Assembly (NCBI RefSeq): GCF_014842025.1 | Contig: NZ_JACYUY010000002.1 | Location: forward strand, 205,379-269,378 | DNA: 64,000 nucleotides | DNA from: Massilia sp. CFBP 13721 | GTDB taxonomy: Bacteria; Pseudomonadota; Gammaproteobacteria; Burkholderiales; Burkholderiaceae_D | Reading direction: 5' to 3' | Part shown: one piece after another, positions 20,071 to 28,454 of the stretch | Layout: every line of letters begins with the position of its first letter | Position numbering within the stretch: the first letter of the stretch is position 1 | Program-made: the position numbers and the translations under genes | The notes under the pieces: model-generated | Seen by the model: the letters and a program-made list of their open reading frames with translations, nothing else | Told to the model about the DNA's origin: nothing | Databases searched by the model: none

Positions 20071-20378
20071 TTTACCTGGATGTGACGATCATGGGCCAGC
20101 CCTACCGCCTGGCCTGCAAGGAAGGCGAGCAGGCGACGCTGCGCGACGCCGTGCGCTATCTCGACGGCAAGATGACCGCGCTGCGCGACTCCGGCAAAGT
20201 CAAGGGCAACGACCGCATCGCGGTCATGGCCGCGCTCAGCGTGGCCGCCGAATTCCTGTCGGTCAAGTCGCCGCAAGGGCCACTGTCGGACATGACCATG
20301 CTCGAAGTGAAACAAAAACTGGAAGTGATGCACAGCGTCCTCGACCAGGCCCTGGCGCCGCAAGAAAATTTGCCGTGA
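20067..20378 (+). CDS. zapA: Cell division protein ZapA
   Basis: FtsZ-ring-associated protein of 103 aa that cross-links FtsZ filaments at midcell. The N-terminal beta region (LDVTIMGQPYRLACKEGE) and the ALRDAVRYLDGKM-like helix (TLRDAVRYLDGKM) are diagnostic, followed by DRIAVMAALSVAAEFL and a C-terminal dimerising coiled coil. Followed by 6S RNA, the order found in many beta- and gammaproteobacteria. Confidence 0.93.
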   Translation: MIYLDVTIMGQPYRLACKEGEQATLRDAVRYLDGKMTALRDSGKVKGNDRIAVMAALSVAAEFLSVKSPQGPLSDMTMLEVKQKLEVMHSVLDQALAPQENLP

Positions 20379-20392
20379 GCGGCCAAATTCGT

Positions 20393-20420
20393 TTGACATG
20401 AGGCTTCAAGCGAGTAAACT
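20393..20420 (+). promoter_or_regulatory. 6S RNA promoter
   Basis: TTGACA and TAAACT with a 16-bp spacer, beginning 14 bp after the zapA stop, positioned to start transcription near 20427. Confidence 0.65.
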
Positions 20421-20426
20421 GCGAGG

Positions 20427-20606
20427 CACCCTGCGGTGTTCGAGATTGCCATATATTCCTTGAACCATTTACATGCATAGGTTGCGGGATAGTGTTTGAT
20501 GGGCGTGAGCGTCGCTAGTTCGACGAACCCGAAATTGAACTGACTGTGACCACCTTGAGCCATCAGGTTCGGGATGCCGGCAAAAAACGGCACAGGCGGG
20601 GCTTTA
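20427..20606 (+). ncRNA. ssrS: 6S RNA
   Basis: About 180-nt non-coding region directly after zapA, its canonical place. The two ends can pair: the 5' segment GGCACCCTGCGGTG faces the 3' segment CACAGGCGGGGCT. Internal paired arms such as GGTTCGGG with the AACCCGAA region would leave the large central bubble that mimics an open promoter and sequesters sigma70 RNA polymerase. No protein frame of any quality crosses it. The exact ends are approximate: 5' from the promoter, 3' before the downstream terminator. Confidence 0.75.
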
Positions 20607-20614
20607 TTCCATAG

Positions 20615-20650
20615 AAGCGGTTGCGGGCATGTGCACGCAGCCGTTTTTTT
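20615..20650 (+). terminator. Terminator after 6S RNA
   Basis: CGGTTGCG and CGCAGCCG form a stem around a 10-nt loop, followed by seven T. Confidence 0.7.
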
Positions 20651-20692
20651 ATGCCTGTTTCATTCACGCGCGTATAAAGGAGTCATTGCGCA

Positions 20693-21160
20693 ATGCGTTA
20701 CTGGTTGATGAAATCCGAGCCCGATGAAGTCAGTTTCGACGACGTTCTCGCGGCGCCCGCGCAGACAGTCGCCTGGTTCGGCGTGCGCAACTACCAGGCG
20801 CGGAATTTCATGCGCGATGCCATGCAGGTCGGCGACGGCATCCTGTTTTATCACTCCAGTTGCGCCGTTCCCGGCGTTGCCGGCATCGCCGAAGTCGTGA
20901 GCGGTCCTTATCCGGACGCCAGCCAATTCGATAGCGGCGGCAAATACTTCGACCCGAAAGCCACGCCCGCGCAGCCGCGCTGGATATCGGTCGACGTGCA
21001 GGCGAAAGAAAAGGGGCGCTATTTGCCGCTGGCCGAGATGCGCGCGATGCCGGCGCTCGAAGACATGGTCCTGCTGCAGAAAGGCAGCCGCCTTTCCATT
21101 TCGCCGGTCACTAGTGCGCAGTGGAACACCATCGTCGACTTTATCCGCACTACACCCTGA
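20693..21160 (+). CDS. EVE domain protein
   Basis: A 155-residue single-domain EVE protein (PUA-like fold, related to human THYN1). It starts MRYWLMKSEPDEVSFDD, and contains the hallmark GVRNYQARNFMRD and GDGILFYHSSC, then GKYFDPKA and PRWISVDV. EVE domains bind modified bases in DNA or RNA through an aromatic cage; the natural ligand of the bacterial stand-alone forms is not settled. AAAGGAG precedes the ATG. In this position many gammaproteobacteria have ygfA (a folate enzyme) after 6S RNA, so the neighbour differs here. Confidence 0.88.
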   Translation: MRYWLMKSEPDEVSFDDVLAAPAQTVAWFGVRNYQARNFMRDAMQVGDGILFYHSSCAVPGVAGIAEVVSGPYPDASQFDSGGKYFDPKATPAQPRWISVDVQAKEKGRYLPLAEMRAMPALEDMVLLQKGSRLSISPVTSAQWNTIVDFIRTTP

Positions 21161-21192
21161 TCGGGTATTTTTCGCCGCATGTGCGAAAGTGC

Positions 21193-21220
21193 TTGTGATA
21201 TTTAGATGATTAGCTAATAA
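21193..21220 (+). promoter_or_regulatory. Autoregulated promoter of the ArsR-type gene
   Basis: TTGTGA-N16-TAATAA ends 8 nt before the ATG. The 10-bp palindrome ATTAGCTAAT (21209-21218) overlaps the -10 and is the likely autorepressor site. No Shine-Dalgarno is present, so the transcript is leaderless or nearly so. Confidence 0.5.
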
Positions 21221-21228
21221 TCGATCAC

Positions 21229-21519
21229 ATGAGCACCGTATTCAAAGCCTTGTCCGACCCGACCCGCCGCAAGGTCCTGCAATTGCTGCAGGCCGGACCC
21301 ATCGGCGCGGGGGAACTTGCCGACATGTTCGACGTCTCCAAGCCCACCATGTCGGCGCACTTCGCCGTGCTCGTCAATGCAGACCTGATCGAGGCCGACA
21401 AGCAGGGGAGGAATGTCACCTACCGCCTCAAGTTGTCGGTGCTGGAAGAGGCGCTGCTCGCTTTCGCGCAAACGTTTGGACTGCAAGTCTCGCGGCCGGA
21501 AGACGGCCTTCCGAAGTGA
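21229..21519 (+). CDS. ArsR/SmtB-type repressor (SdpR-like)
   Basis: A 96-residue winged-helix repressor: VFKALSDPTRRKVLQLLQAG, the recognition helix region VSKPTMSAHFAVLVNADLI, and a beta wing with KQGRNVTYRL. The arrangement resembles the SdpR autorepressor subgroup. There are no Cys residues at all, so neither the metal site of classical ArsR nor the dithiol switch of BigR/SqrR-type persulfide sensors can operate. The next gene encodes a small multi-pass membrane protein, as in sdpR-sdpI pairs, with 19 nt between them. Confidence 0.87.
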   Translation: MSTVFKALSDPTRRKVLQLLQAGPIGAGELADMFDVSKPTMSAHFAVLVNADLIEADKQGRNVTYRLKLSVLEEALLAFAQTFGLQVSRPEDGLPK

Positions 21520-21538
21520 AATCGCACCAGGAGAAGTC

Positions 21539-21937
21539 ATGAGCAAAGCTTTCCCGCTGGGCCGCGCGCTGTTCGCCGCGGTATTGATCGTCGGCACCTC
21601 CGCCGCCCTGAAATGGGCGGCGCCGGAATACCTGTCGCCCGAGTGGTCGCAGCGCTTCACCGGCGCGCTGCTCGGCTGCATCGTCCTGTTCTACGCGAAT
21701 GTGATTCCAAAGTCGCTCACCAGCATGGCGCGCCTGCGCTGCCCGCCCGCGGCAGAGCAGGCGGCGCGCCGCTTCGCCGGCTGGAGCCTGGTGCTGGGCG
21801 GCCTCGGCTACATCCTCGCGATGCTGCTGGCGCCGCTGTCCAGCATGTACCTGGTCGGCGGCGGCGTGCTCGCCGTGGCGCTGGCGGCCGCGCTGCTGCG
21901 CTGTTTCGGCATCGGCCGCACCGCCGCGCGCGGCTGA
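21539..21937 (+). CDS. Small four-TM membrane protein, SdpI-like position
   Basis: 132 aa from an ATG behind CCAGGAGAAG. Four hydrophobic helices are evident: ALFAAVLIVGTSAALKW, FTGALLGCIVLFYANVI, AGWSLVLGGLGYILAMLLAP and YLVGGGVLAVALAAALLRCF. No catalytic or transport motif is recognised. Its place directly after an SdpR-like repressor suggests a signal-sensing or immunity-type membrane partner that recruits the repressor, by analogy with SdpI; this is inference. The rhodanese gene follows after 11 nt, so the three are probably one transcript. Confidence 0.65.
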   Translation: MSKAFPLGRALFAAVLIVGTSAALKWAAPEYLSPEWSQRFTGALLGCIVLFYANVIPKSLTSMARLRCPPAAEQAARRFAGWSLVLGGLGYILAMLLAPLSSMYLVGGGVLAVALAAALLRCFGIGRTAARG

Positions 21938-21948
21938 GGAGAATAATC

Positions 21949-22287
21949 ATGTTCGCCATGCTGATGGGACTGAAGTCGATTGCGCCGCGCGAGCTGCAGG
22001 GGCGCCTGGGAAAAGACGGACTCGCCGTGTTCGACCTGAATGCGCGCCAGGCCTGGCTGAAGGCGCGGGTGCCGGGCGCGGTCAACCTGGCGCCGGATTT
22101 CGATGCGACCGCGCTGCCCGCCGAGCGCACCACGCCGCTGGTTTTCTACTGCTCGAACCCGCTGTGCCGCAAGGCGCCGAACGCGGCGCGGCGCGTGGAA
22201 AAGCTCGGCTATACCGATGTGCGGGTCATGTCGGCGGGAATCACCGGATGGATGAGCGCGGGACTGGCAACCGACAGCGGCAGCTGA
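21949..22287 (+). CDS. Rhodanese-like domain protein
   Basis: Single-domain rhodanese of 112 aa, cytoplasmic. It has IAPRELQGRL, a variant first signature FDLNARQAWLKARVPGAVNL and the active-site loop FYCSNPLCRKAPNAA, in which the first Cys is positioned as the catalytic persulfide carrier. It ends with VRVMSAGITGWMSAGL. Sulfur transfer between thiosulfate or persulfides and an acceptor thiol is the family activity. It is preceded by GAGGAGAA and belongs to the repressor/membrane-protein transcript. Confidence 0.85.
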   Translation: MFAMLMGLKSIAPRELQGRLGKDGLAVFDLNARQAWLKARVPGAVNLAPDFDATALPAERTTPLVFYCSNPLCRKAPNAARRVEKLGYTDVRVMSAGITGWMSAGLATDSGS

Positions 22288-22376
22288 CCCACGGGGCAAG
22301 AGGACAGGGAACTTTGAATTCGGTGCGCCGTGGATGGTAGGATTTGCCACCCTCAAACGCAATCCGGAGTTAAAAG

Positions 22377-22856
22377 TTGGTAAACGTCCTGCCGCCCTGT
22401 GTCGAAGAAGTCCAGGCCATCCGTGCCGTACCCGATATCCTGCAAACCCTGGCCGACCTGACCGGGCTCGGATTCATCTGTGTTGCCCACGTCACCGCCA
22501 CCGAGTGGACCGCCTGCGCCGTACTGGACCGCCTCGACTTCGGCCTGAAGCCGGGCGATCCCCTCGACCTGACGACGACGCTGTGCGAAGACGTGCGCGA
22601 TACGGGCCAGGCGATTGTCATCGATTGCGTCGACGACAGCGCGCAATACAAGAACCACCCCACGCCGCTCATGTATGGATTCCAGAGCTATTTCTCGCTA
22701 CCGCTGTTTCGTCCTGGAGGCGCCTATTTCGGTACGCTCTGCGGGATCGATCCGGCGCCTGCGGCATTGAGCAACAAGACCACGACCACCACCATGCGCC
22801 TGTTTGCCGAGCTGATTTCGAAGCAGCTCGACCCGCACGGGCCGGCCGTGGACTGA
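22377..22856 (+). CDS. GAF domain protein
   Basis: A 159-residue stand-alone GAF sensor domain: ILQTLADLTGLGFICVAHVT, TTTLCEDVRDTGQAIVIDCV, and FQSYFSLPLFRPGGAYFGTL are the usual ligand-pocket strands. No output domain is attached. The start is a TTG preceded by CGGAG, since no ATG or GTG exists in frame near the domain beginning; this makes the N-terminus uncertain. It sits between the rhodanese and TauE genes. Ligand unknown. Confidence 0.72.
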   Translation: MVNVLPPCVEEVQAIRAVPDILQTLADLTGLGFICVAHVTATEWTACAVLDRLDFGLKPGDPLDLTTTLCEDVRDTGQAIVIDCVDDSAQYKNHPTPLMYGFQSYFSLPLFRPGGAYFGTLCGIDPAPAALSNKTTTTTMRLFAELISKQLDPHGPAVD

Positions 22857-23029
22857 GCGAGGCAGGCGCGGCATGCGCATGCCGGAATCGCCGGGCTTCC
22901 GCTGGGAAGGCCGCGCAGCCGTTACAATCGATGCACCCGTCCCACTTCGAAGAACAACATGCATCGACACCTTTTCTCTCGCCGGCACTGCCGCGGCCCG
23001 CTGACGCATATTGGCGAAGGGCAGCGCTG

Positions 23030-23830
23030 ATGGACCCGCTCCTGATCCTGGCCCTGCTGGCAATGGGCGCCTTTGGCGGCTTTGCCGCCGGCCTGCTCGG
23101 CATCGGCGGCGGCATGATCCTGGTGCCCTTCATTACCATGATCCTGACGGCGCGCGGCGTGCCCGAGGCGCTGGTGGTGCACATGGCGATCGCCACCTCG
23201 CTCGCCACCATCATGTTCACCTCGCTGTCCTCGGTGCGCGCGCACCACAAGCATGGCGCCGTGGTCTGGCGCATCGTGGCATTGCTGGCGCCGGGCATCG
23301 TGGTCGGCTCGACCATCGGGCCCTGGATCGGCAAGCAAATGAATGCATCGACGCTGGCCTGGTTCTTCGGCGCCTTCGTCGCCTTTTCGGCCACGCAAAT
23401 GCTGGTCAACAAGAAGCCGGCCGCGGCACGCGACCTGCCAGGCAGCGGCGGCATGTTCGCCGCCGGCGGTGTGATCGGCGTGCTGGCCGGGCTGGTGGGG
23501 GCGGGTGGCGGCTTCGTTTCCGTGCCCTTCATGACCTGGTGCGGCGTGCGCATCCACAACGCCGTCGCCACCAGCGCCGCGCTCGGCTTCCCGATCGCGC
23601 TGGCGGGCACGCTGGCGAATGTGTTCTATGGCTGGGGTGAATTGGGACTGCCGGACTATTCGCTCGGCTTCATCTACCTGCCGGCGCTGTTGATCATCGT
23701 GCTGGCGAGCGTGGTGACGGCCCCGCTCGGCGCGCGCACCGCGCACCGGATGCCGGTGCGGCAATTGCAGAAGGTGTTTGCGGTGATTCTGTATGCGCTG
23801 GCGGCGTACATGTTCTGGAAGGCGATGTAG
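23030..23830 (+). CDS. TauE/SafE family sulfite/organosulfonate exporter-like permease
   Basis: Inner-membrane permease of 266 aa with about eight hydrophobic segments. The two internally related halves each show the family glycine motif: GFAAGLLGIGGGMILVPFI near the N-terminus and VLAGLVGAGGGFVSVPFMTW in the middle. ATSLATIMFTSLSS and ATSAALGFPIALAGTLAN are the corresponding following helices. Family members move sulfite, sulfoacetate or other small anions; the substrate here is not evident. The ATG at MDPLLI places TM1 at the N-terminus; the long upstream open frame was discarded. The stop codon TAG is the head of a REP element. Confidence 0.85.
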   Translation: MDPLLILALLAMGAFGGFAAGLLGIGGGMILVPFITMILTARGVPEALVVHMAIATSLATIMFTSLSSVRAHHKHGAVVWRIVALLAPGIVVGSTIGPWIGKQMNASTLAWFFGAFVAFSATQMLVNKKPAAARDLPGSGGMFAAGGVIGVLAGLVGAGGGFVSVPFMTWCGVRIHNAVATSAALGFPIALAGTLANVFYGWGELGLPDYSLGFIYLPALLIIVLASVVTAPLGARTAHRMPVRQLQKVFAVILYALAAYMFWKAM

Positions 23831-23994
23831 GGTGGTCGGCTCCACCCGCCCGGGTGATTGACACGCAGCCTGGACGCCGCCCACGCGTAACGCCTGAGCG
23901 GCCTGCGGCCCTGCAGGCACCATGCATGCGTTACGCGTGGGCGGCGTTCAAGCCGCGTATCGATCACGCGTCAGGGTGGAGCCGACCACCCTAC
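23827..23994. repeat. Long inverted repeat built on a REP pair
   Basis: REP heads GTAGGGTGGTCGGCTCCACC and its complement form the outer arms (23827-23850 and 23968-23994). Inside them ACGCCGCCCACGCGTAACGC (23874-23893) is perfectly complementary to 23928-23947. Aligned end to end, the arms are about 67 nt with roughly 11 mismatches and a 34-nt loop. It fills the space between the convergent TauE and lgt genes. Confidence 0.88.
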
Positions 23995-24024
23995 GCCGAG
24001 GCCATCGTCCACGGCATGGGGTTT

Positions 24025-24852
24025 TTACGCCCGCACCGGCGATTTGCCATCCCTCGAATATGCCCACCCCAGCATGATCAGCGCCGCGACGATCATCGGC
24101 AGCGACAGCACCTGGCCCGAGGTGATCGGCATGCCGGCAACCGTGGTTTCCCAATCCGGTACGCGGAAGTATTCGGTGAAGAAGCGGGCGCAGCCATACA
24201 GCAGGGTGAACATCGCGCCTACCGCCAGGCGCGGACGTGCCTTGCGCGCGAACGGCCACAGGATGAGGAACACCAGGATGCCGTCGATCAGCATCTGGTA
24301 CAGCGGCGACGGATGGCGCGGGGCGTCGAGGAAGCCGACGCCGTTCGGGTTGGGCCAGAGCATGGCCCAGGGCAGGCTCGGGTCGGCCAGGCGGCCCGGC
24401 AGTTCGTGGTTGATGAAGTTGCCGAGGCGGCCGGCGGCGTAGCCAAGCGGGACCATCGGGGCGATGAAGTCGTACACGTCGAGCAGGTTGCGCCCGGCCT
24501 TCCGCGCCCATAGCGCCATCGCGACCAGCACGCCAATAAAACCGCCGTGGAAGGACATGCCGCCCTGCCAGACCTTGAAAATGTCGAGCGGATTGGCGAG
24601 GAAGTGGGCTGGCTGGTAGAACAGCACTTCGCCCAGGCGGCCGCCGATCACCACCCCCAGCATGCCGTAGAACAGCATGTCGTCCAGGTCTTCGGCCTTC
24701 CAGCCCTGGGCGGCGATGTGCGGCTGGCGGATGCGCACGCGTCCCAGCAGCAGGAACAGGCCGAACGCGACCACGTACATCAGGCCATACCAGTGGATGG
24801 CCACCGGGCCGATCGAAAAGGCGATCGGGTCCGGATTCGGGTGTACCAGCAT
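24025..24852 (-). CDS. lgt: Prolipoprotein diacylglyceryl transferase
   Basis: Essential inner-membrane enzyme that attaches diacylglycerol from phosphatidylglycerol to the lipobox Cys, 275 aa. The signature [18 protein letters not shown] contains the conserved Arg and Asn. [11 protein letters not shown] is the conserved N-terminal His/Tyr region, and [14 protein letters not shown] and [14 protein letters not shown] follow. Seven transmembrane helices fit. The ATG lies 2 nt after the stop of the LysR gene, and its Shine-Dalgarno (AAGGAAAG) is inside the LysR reading frame. Confidence 0.97.
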   Translation of the reverse strand: MLVHPNPDPIAFSIGPVAIHWYGLMYVVAFGLFLLLGRVRIRQPHIAAQGWKAEDLDDMLFYGMLGVVIGGRLGEVLFYQPAHFLANPLDIFKVWQGGMSFHGGFIGVLVAMALWARKAGRNLLDVYDFIAPMVPLGYAAGRLGNFINHELPGRLADPSLPWAMLWPNPNGVGFLDAPRHPSPLYQMLIDGILVFLILWPFARKARPRLAVGAMFTLLYGCARFFTEYFRVPDWETTVAGMPITSGQVLSLPMIVAALIMLGWAYSRDGKSPVRA

Positions 24853-24854
24853 AA

Positions 24855-25769
24855 TTATTCTTTCCTTAGTAATTCCAAAAAGCCCCGCAGCACCGGCGAG
24901 GCATTGTCGCGGCGCCAGGCCAGGCCGAGTTCAACTAACGGCGCCAGCGGCGTCGGGCCGGCAAGCGCCCGGTATTCTACGCCGGGGCGCATCAGGTTCG
25001 AGACGGATTGTGGCACAAGTGCCAAGCCCATGCCCGCCGAGACGAGGCTGACGATGGTCTGCATCTGGATCGCTTCCTGGCCGATCTCGGGCGACAGGCC
25101 CGCCTCGTGGAAGCAGCTGAGGATGGCGTCGTGCAGGGCGGGCGCACTTTTGCGCGGGAAAATGATCAGCGGCAGAGTGCGCAGCGTGCGCAGGTCGACT
25201 GGCCCGCTGCCGGCAGGCAGGACGCCGGTGGGTGCGCACAGCACCAGCGGCTCTTCCAGCACTTTCATGTAGTCGAGCTGCGCTCCCGCCTTGTCCGACA
25301 GCGGCGGGATCACCAGGCCGGCGTCGATGCGTTCGTGCAGCAGATCGTCGATTTGCACGTCGGTCGTCGCTTCCTGCAAGACCAGCTGGACGTTCGGATA
25401 GGCCGCGCTGTAGTCGCGCAGCAGCGGCGGCAGCACGCTGTAGTCGGCCGGGGTGACGAAGGAAAGCGCGAGGCGTCCGGACTCGCCGGCGGCGGCGCGG
25501 CGCACCAGGTCGGGCAAGCCGGCGGCGCTGTCGAGCAGGCGCCGTGCCTCCGGCAGCAGGGCGGCGCCGGCATCCGTCAAGACGACTTGCCGCCGGTTGC
25601 GCAGGAACAGCGGCGCGCCCAGCGTATCCTCGAGCGTGGCGATCGCCTGCGACAGCGGCGGCTGGGTCATGTGCAGGCGCGCGGCGGCGCGGCCGAAGTG
25701 CAATTCTTCGGCGACGGTGACGAAATAGCGCAGCTGCCGTAGTTGGAGACTTATTCGTTCGAGATTCAT
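24855..25769 (-). CDS. LysR family transcriptional regulator
   Basis: A 304-residue LTTR. The N-terminal helix-turn-helix is [20 protein letters not shown] followed by [19 protein letters not shown], and the C-terminal periplasmic-binding-protein-like effector domain spans about residues 90-300 ([25 protein letters not shown]-type core). It is divergent from ilvD across 117 bp, the usual geometry for an LTTR and its target, yet it is also fused transcriptionally to lgt. Which of these it controls is unclear; ilvD is favoured by geometry. Confidence 0.92.
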   Translation of the reverse strand: MNLERISLQLRQLRYFVTVAEELHFGRAAARLHMTQPPLSQAIATLEDTLGAPLFLRNRRQVVLTDAGAALLPEARRLLDSAAGLPDLVRRAAAGESGRLALSFVTPADYSVLPPLLRDYSAAYPNVQLVLQEATTDVQIDDLLHERIDAGLVIPPLSDKAGAQLDYMKVLEEPLVLCAPTGVLPAGSGPVDLRTLRTLPLIIFPRKSAPALHDAILSCFHEAGLSPEIGQEAIQMQTIVSLVSAGMGLALVPQSVSNLMRPGVEYRALAGPTPLAPLVELGLAWRRDNASPVLRGFLELLRKE

Positions 25770-25886
25770 TCGATATGCATTGCCATGGATATGAGTAGGA
25801 CTGATACATTTTACATATCAATCTTGTATTTGACGCTCCCAGGCATGCGAGGCATCCTCACAAGATCAATTCCTCGGGAGTCCATC

Positions 25887-27572
25887 ATGGCTGAACAGCC
25901 GCGCTACAACCGCCGCTCGCGCAACGTCACCGAAGGCGTCGCCCGCAGTCCGAACCGCTCGATGTATTACGCGATGGGCTACCGGCAGGAAGATTTCGAC
26001 AAGCCGATGATCGGCATCGCCAACGCCCATTCGACCATCACGCCCTGCAACTCCGGCCTGCAAAAGCTGGCCGACATCGCGGTGGCGACGGTCAAGGAAA
26101 ACGGGGCCAATCCGCAGGTATTCGGCACCCCGACCATTTCGGACGGCATGTCGATGGGCACCGAGGGCATGAAATTCTCGCTGATTTCGCGCGAGGTGAT
26201 CGCCGACTGCATCGAAACCTGCGTGAATGGCCAGTGGATGGATGGCGTGGTCGTGATCGGCGGCTGCGACAAGAACATGCCGGGCGGGATGATCGCACTG
26301 GCGCGCGCCAACGTGCCCGGCATCTACGTGTATGGCGGCACGATCAAGCCGGGTCACTGGAAAGGCAAGGATCTCACCATCGTCTCGAGCTTCGAGGCGG
26401 TGGGCGAATTCACCGCCGGGCGCATGAGCCAGGAAGATTTCGACGGCATCGAAAGGAACGCCTGCCCATCGTCCGGTTCCTGCGGCGGCATGTACACGGC
26501 CAACACGATGTCGTCCTCGTTCGAGGCGCTCGGCATGTCGCTGCTGTATTCGTCGACCATGGCCAACCCGGACGCCGAAAAAGTGGACTCGTGCGCCGCA
26601 TCGGCGCGGGTACTGGTGGAGGCGGTGAAACGCGACCTGAAGCCGCGCGACATCATCACGCGCGCATCGATCGAAAACGCGGTATCGCTGATCATGGCGA
26701 CGGGAGGCTCGACCAACGCCGTGCTGCACTATCTCGCGATTGCCCACGCGGCCGAGGTCGAATGGACGCTGGACGACTTCGAGCGCATCCGGCGCCAGGT
26801 GCCGGTCATCTGCAACCTGAAACCCTCGGGCCAGTACGTCGCCACCGACCTGCACCGGGCGGGCGGCGTGCCGCAGGTGATGAAGCTGCTGCTCGACGCC
26901 GGCCTGCTGCACGGCGACTGCATCACGATCACCGGACGCACGCTGGCCGAGGAACTGGCCGACGTGCCGTCCACACCCGCGGCCGGGCAGGACGTGATCC
27001 GTTCGCTCGACAATGCGCTGTACGCCCAGGGCCACCTAGCGGTGCTGAAAGGGAACCTGTCGCCGGAAGGCTGCGTCGCCAAGATCACGGGCCTGAAAAA
27101 CCCGGCGATCACCGGCCCGGCGCGCGTGTTCGACGACGAGTATTCGGCGATGGAGGCGATCATGGCCAAGCGCATCAACCCCGGCGACGTGCTGGTGCTG
27201 CGCTACCTGGGTCCGAAGGGCGGCCCCGGCATGCCGGAAATGCTGGCGCCGACCGGCGCGCTGATCGGCCAGGGCCTGGGCGAATCGGTCGGGTTGATCA
27301 CCGACGGGCGCTTCTCGGGCGGCACCTGGGGCATGGTGGTCGGCCACGTAGCGCCGGAAGCCTTCGAGGGCGGCACCATCGCGCTGGTCGAGGAGGGCGA
27401 TTCGGTGACGATCGACGCCAACGCCTTGCTGATCCAGCTGAACGTGGACGAGGAAGAAATCGCCCGCCGCCGCGCGGCATGGACCCGGCCCGCGCCGCGC
27501 TATACGCGTGGGGTGCTGGCCAAGTTTGCGGCGCTGGCGTCGAGTGCGAGCAAGGGGGCGGTGACGGGGTGA
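25887..27572 (+). CDS. ilvD: Dihydroxy-acid dehydratase
   Basis: Iron-sulfur enzyme of valine, isoleucine and pantothenate synthesis that dehydrates 2,3-dihydroxy-isovalerate or -methylvalerate, 561 aa. Putative cluster ligands are Cys54 (TPCNSG), Cys127 ([10 protein letters not shown]) and Cys199 ([15 protein letters not shown]). The carboxy-terminal [21 protein letters not shown] is diagnostic. The length and the spacing of the three Cys fit the shorter IlvD group that often carries a [2Fe-2S] cluster, which is less oxygen-sensitive than the E. coli type; that is inference. The ATG follows CGGGAG; the 48-codon upstream extension overlaps the divergent promoter region and is rejected. Confidence 0.96.
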   Translation: MAEQPRYNRRSRNVTEGVARSPNRSMYYAMGYRQEDFDKPMIGIANAHSTITPCNSGLQKLADIAVATVKENGANPQVFGTPTISDGMSMGTEGMKFSLISREVIADCIETCVNGQWMDGVVVIGGCDKNMPGGMIALARANVPGIYVYGGTIKPGHWKGKDLTIVSSFEAVGEFTAGRMSQEDFDGIERNACPSSGSCGGMYTANTMSSSFEALGMSLLYSSTMANPDAEKVDSCAASARVLVEAVKRDLKPRDIITRASIENAVSLIMATGGSTNAVLHYLAIAHAAEVEWTLDDFERIRRQVPVICNLKPSGQYVATDLHRAGGVPQVMKLLLDAGLLHGDCITITGRTLAEELADVPSTPAAGQDVIRSLDNALYAQGHLAVLKGNLSPEGCVAKITGLKNPAITGPARVFDDEYSAMEAIMAKRINPGDVLVLRYLGPKGGPGMPEMLAPTGALIGQGLGESVGLITDGRFSGGTWGMVVGHVAPEAFEGGTIALVEEGDSVTIDANALLIQLNVDEEEIARRRAAWTRPAPRYTRGVLAKFAALASSASKGAVTG

Positions 27573-27581
27573 TTGTTGACG

Positions 27582-27608
27582 GTGGCGCACCATAGGGTAC
27601 GCCACTTT
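27582..27608 (+). terminator. Possible terminator of ilvD
   Basis: GTGGCG and CGCCAC pair around a 12-nt loop, followed by TTT. Weak T run. Confidence 0.4.
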
Positions 27609-27626
27609 CTCAGTCGAGATCGCGCA

Positions 27627-27851
27627 CTACTTACGCTTGTCGAACGAATTCTTCACGCGCGCGCGGCGCCGCTTGTCGTCCTCGTCATGCGCCTTCTTCT
27701 TGTCCCAGCCGAGCAGTTTTTCCACGTACTCGAACCAGACGAAGGCAAACACCATCAGCGCGACGATCCACCAGTACGACAGCTGGGCAAACTTCCAGAT
27801 TTCAAAAAAGCGCAGCAGCAGCAGCGCGACAATCAACAGGATCAGGGGCAT
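27627..27851 (-). CDS. Small Trp-rich membrane protein (TIGR04438-like)
   Basis: 74 aa from the ATG behind CGGAGAA. Two adjacent hydrophobic helices (LILLIVALLLLRFFEIW and YWWIVALMVFAFVWFEYVE) contain five Trp in total, and a strongly charged tail (DKKKAHDEDDKRRRARVKN) follows. This matches the small Trp-rich protein family of Burkholderiales, whose role is unknown. It lies tail-to-tail with ilvD and divergent from a cytochrome c gene. Confidence 0.75.
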   Translation of the reverse strand: MPLILLIVALLLLRFFEIWKFAQLSYWWIVALMVFAFVWFEYVEKLLGWDKKKAHDEDDKRRRARVKNSFDKRK

Positions 27852-28025
27852 GGGATTCTCCGGGAGAGCGGCCATCTTACAAACAAATTAGTGCTCTGTG
27901 GAAAAATATGCCGCGGACGTGGAAACCGTGCAACCTCAAAAGGTAAGGGAGGTTACAGAGTGTGACCGCGAGCAGCTACTAGCGGGAAACGCGGTAGAAT
28001 GCAGGCATTATTTTTGGAGAGTCAG

Positions 28026-28334
28026 ATGAAACGTTCTTTGGTGTTGTGCGGTCTGTTGTCGGTACTGGCATCGTCGAGCGCGTTCGCGCAAGCCGACCTG
28101 GCGAAAGCCAAGAACTGCATGTCGTGCCATGCAACCCAAACCAAGATCGTCGGTCCTGCTTACAAGGACATCGCCGAGAAGTACGCTGGCCGCAAAGGGG
28201 TCGAGGACAAGCTGGTGCAAAAAGTCATGATGGGTAGCCAGGGGGTCTGGGGCCCGGTGGCGATGCCGGCCAACATGCAGGTGAATGAAGCGGAAGCGCG
28301 CACCCTGGTGAAATGGGTGTTGGCGACCAAGTAA
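28026..28334 (+). CDS. Periplasmic class I cytochrome c (c551/c552 type)
   Basis: Small monohaem electron carrier, 102 aa with a signal peptide (CGLLSVLASSSAFAQ). The haem site CMSCH follows ADLAKAKN, and the distal Met is in the VAMPANM loop after GPVAMP. KIVGPAYKDIAEKYAGRKG is the typical c8/c551 sequence. It would shuttle electrons in the periplasm, for instance to a terminal oxidase or peroxidase. TTTGGAGAG precedes the ATG. It is monocistronic, with a terminator directly downstream. It could in principle accept electrons from the Sox-like flavoprotein, but the genes are 20 kb apart. Confidence 0.92.
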   Translation: MKRSLVLCGLLSVLASSSAFAQADLAKAKNCMSCHATQTKIVGPAYKDIAEKYAGRKGVEDKLVQKVMMGSQGVWGPVAMPANMQVNEAEARTLVKWVLATK

Positions 28335-28367
28335 TTGCCTGATACAGGCTGCCGCTAGGCAGCGACA

Positions 28368-28402
28368 TAAAAAAGCGCGCCGCTGTGAAGGGCGCGCTTT
28401 TT
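28368..28402. terminator. Bidirectional terminator
   Basis: AAAAAAGCGCGCC and GGCGCGCTTTTTT form a perfect stem with a 9-nt loop, flanked by A and T runs, between the convergent cytochrome c and binding-protein genes. Confidence 0.9.
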
Positions 28403-28454
28403 TGCTTTTTGTTCAGGCCAGGCACATGTCCCGGCCGTATCCAGTGAGCCGCGC

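Noticed and set aside
21229..22287. BigR/SqrR-type persulfide-responsive operon
   Set aside because: The ArsR-type protein contains no Cys, so the dithiol switch of that group is impossible.
22869..22884. Perfect 16-bp palindrome CGGCATGCGCATGCCG between the GAF and TauE genes
   Set aside because: It lacks the GTAG head of the REP family and is near the 3' end of one gene without promoter features; possibly a decayed REP core, but chance cannot be excluded at this GC content.
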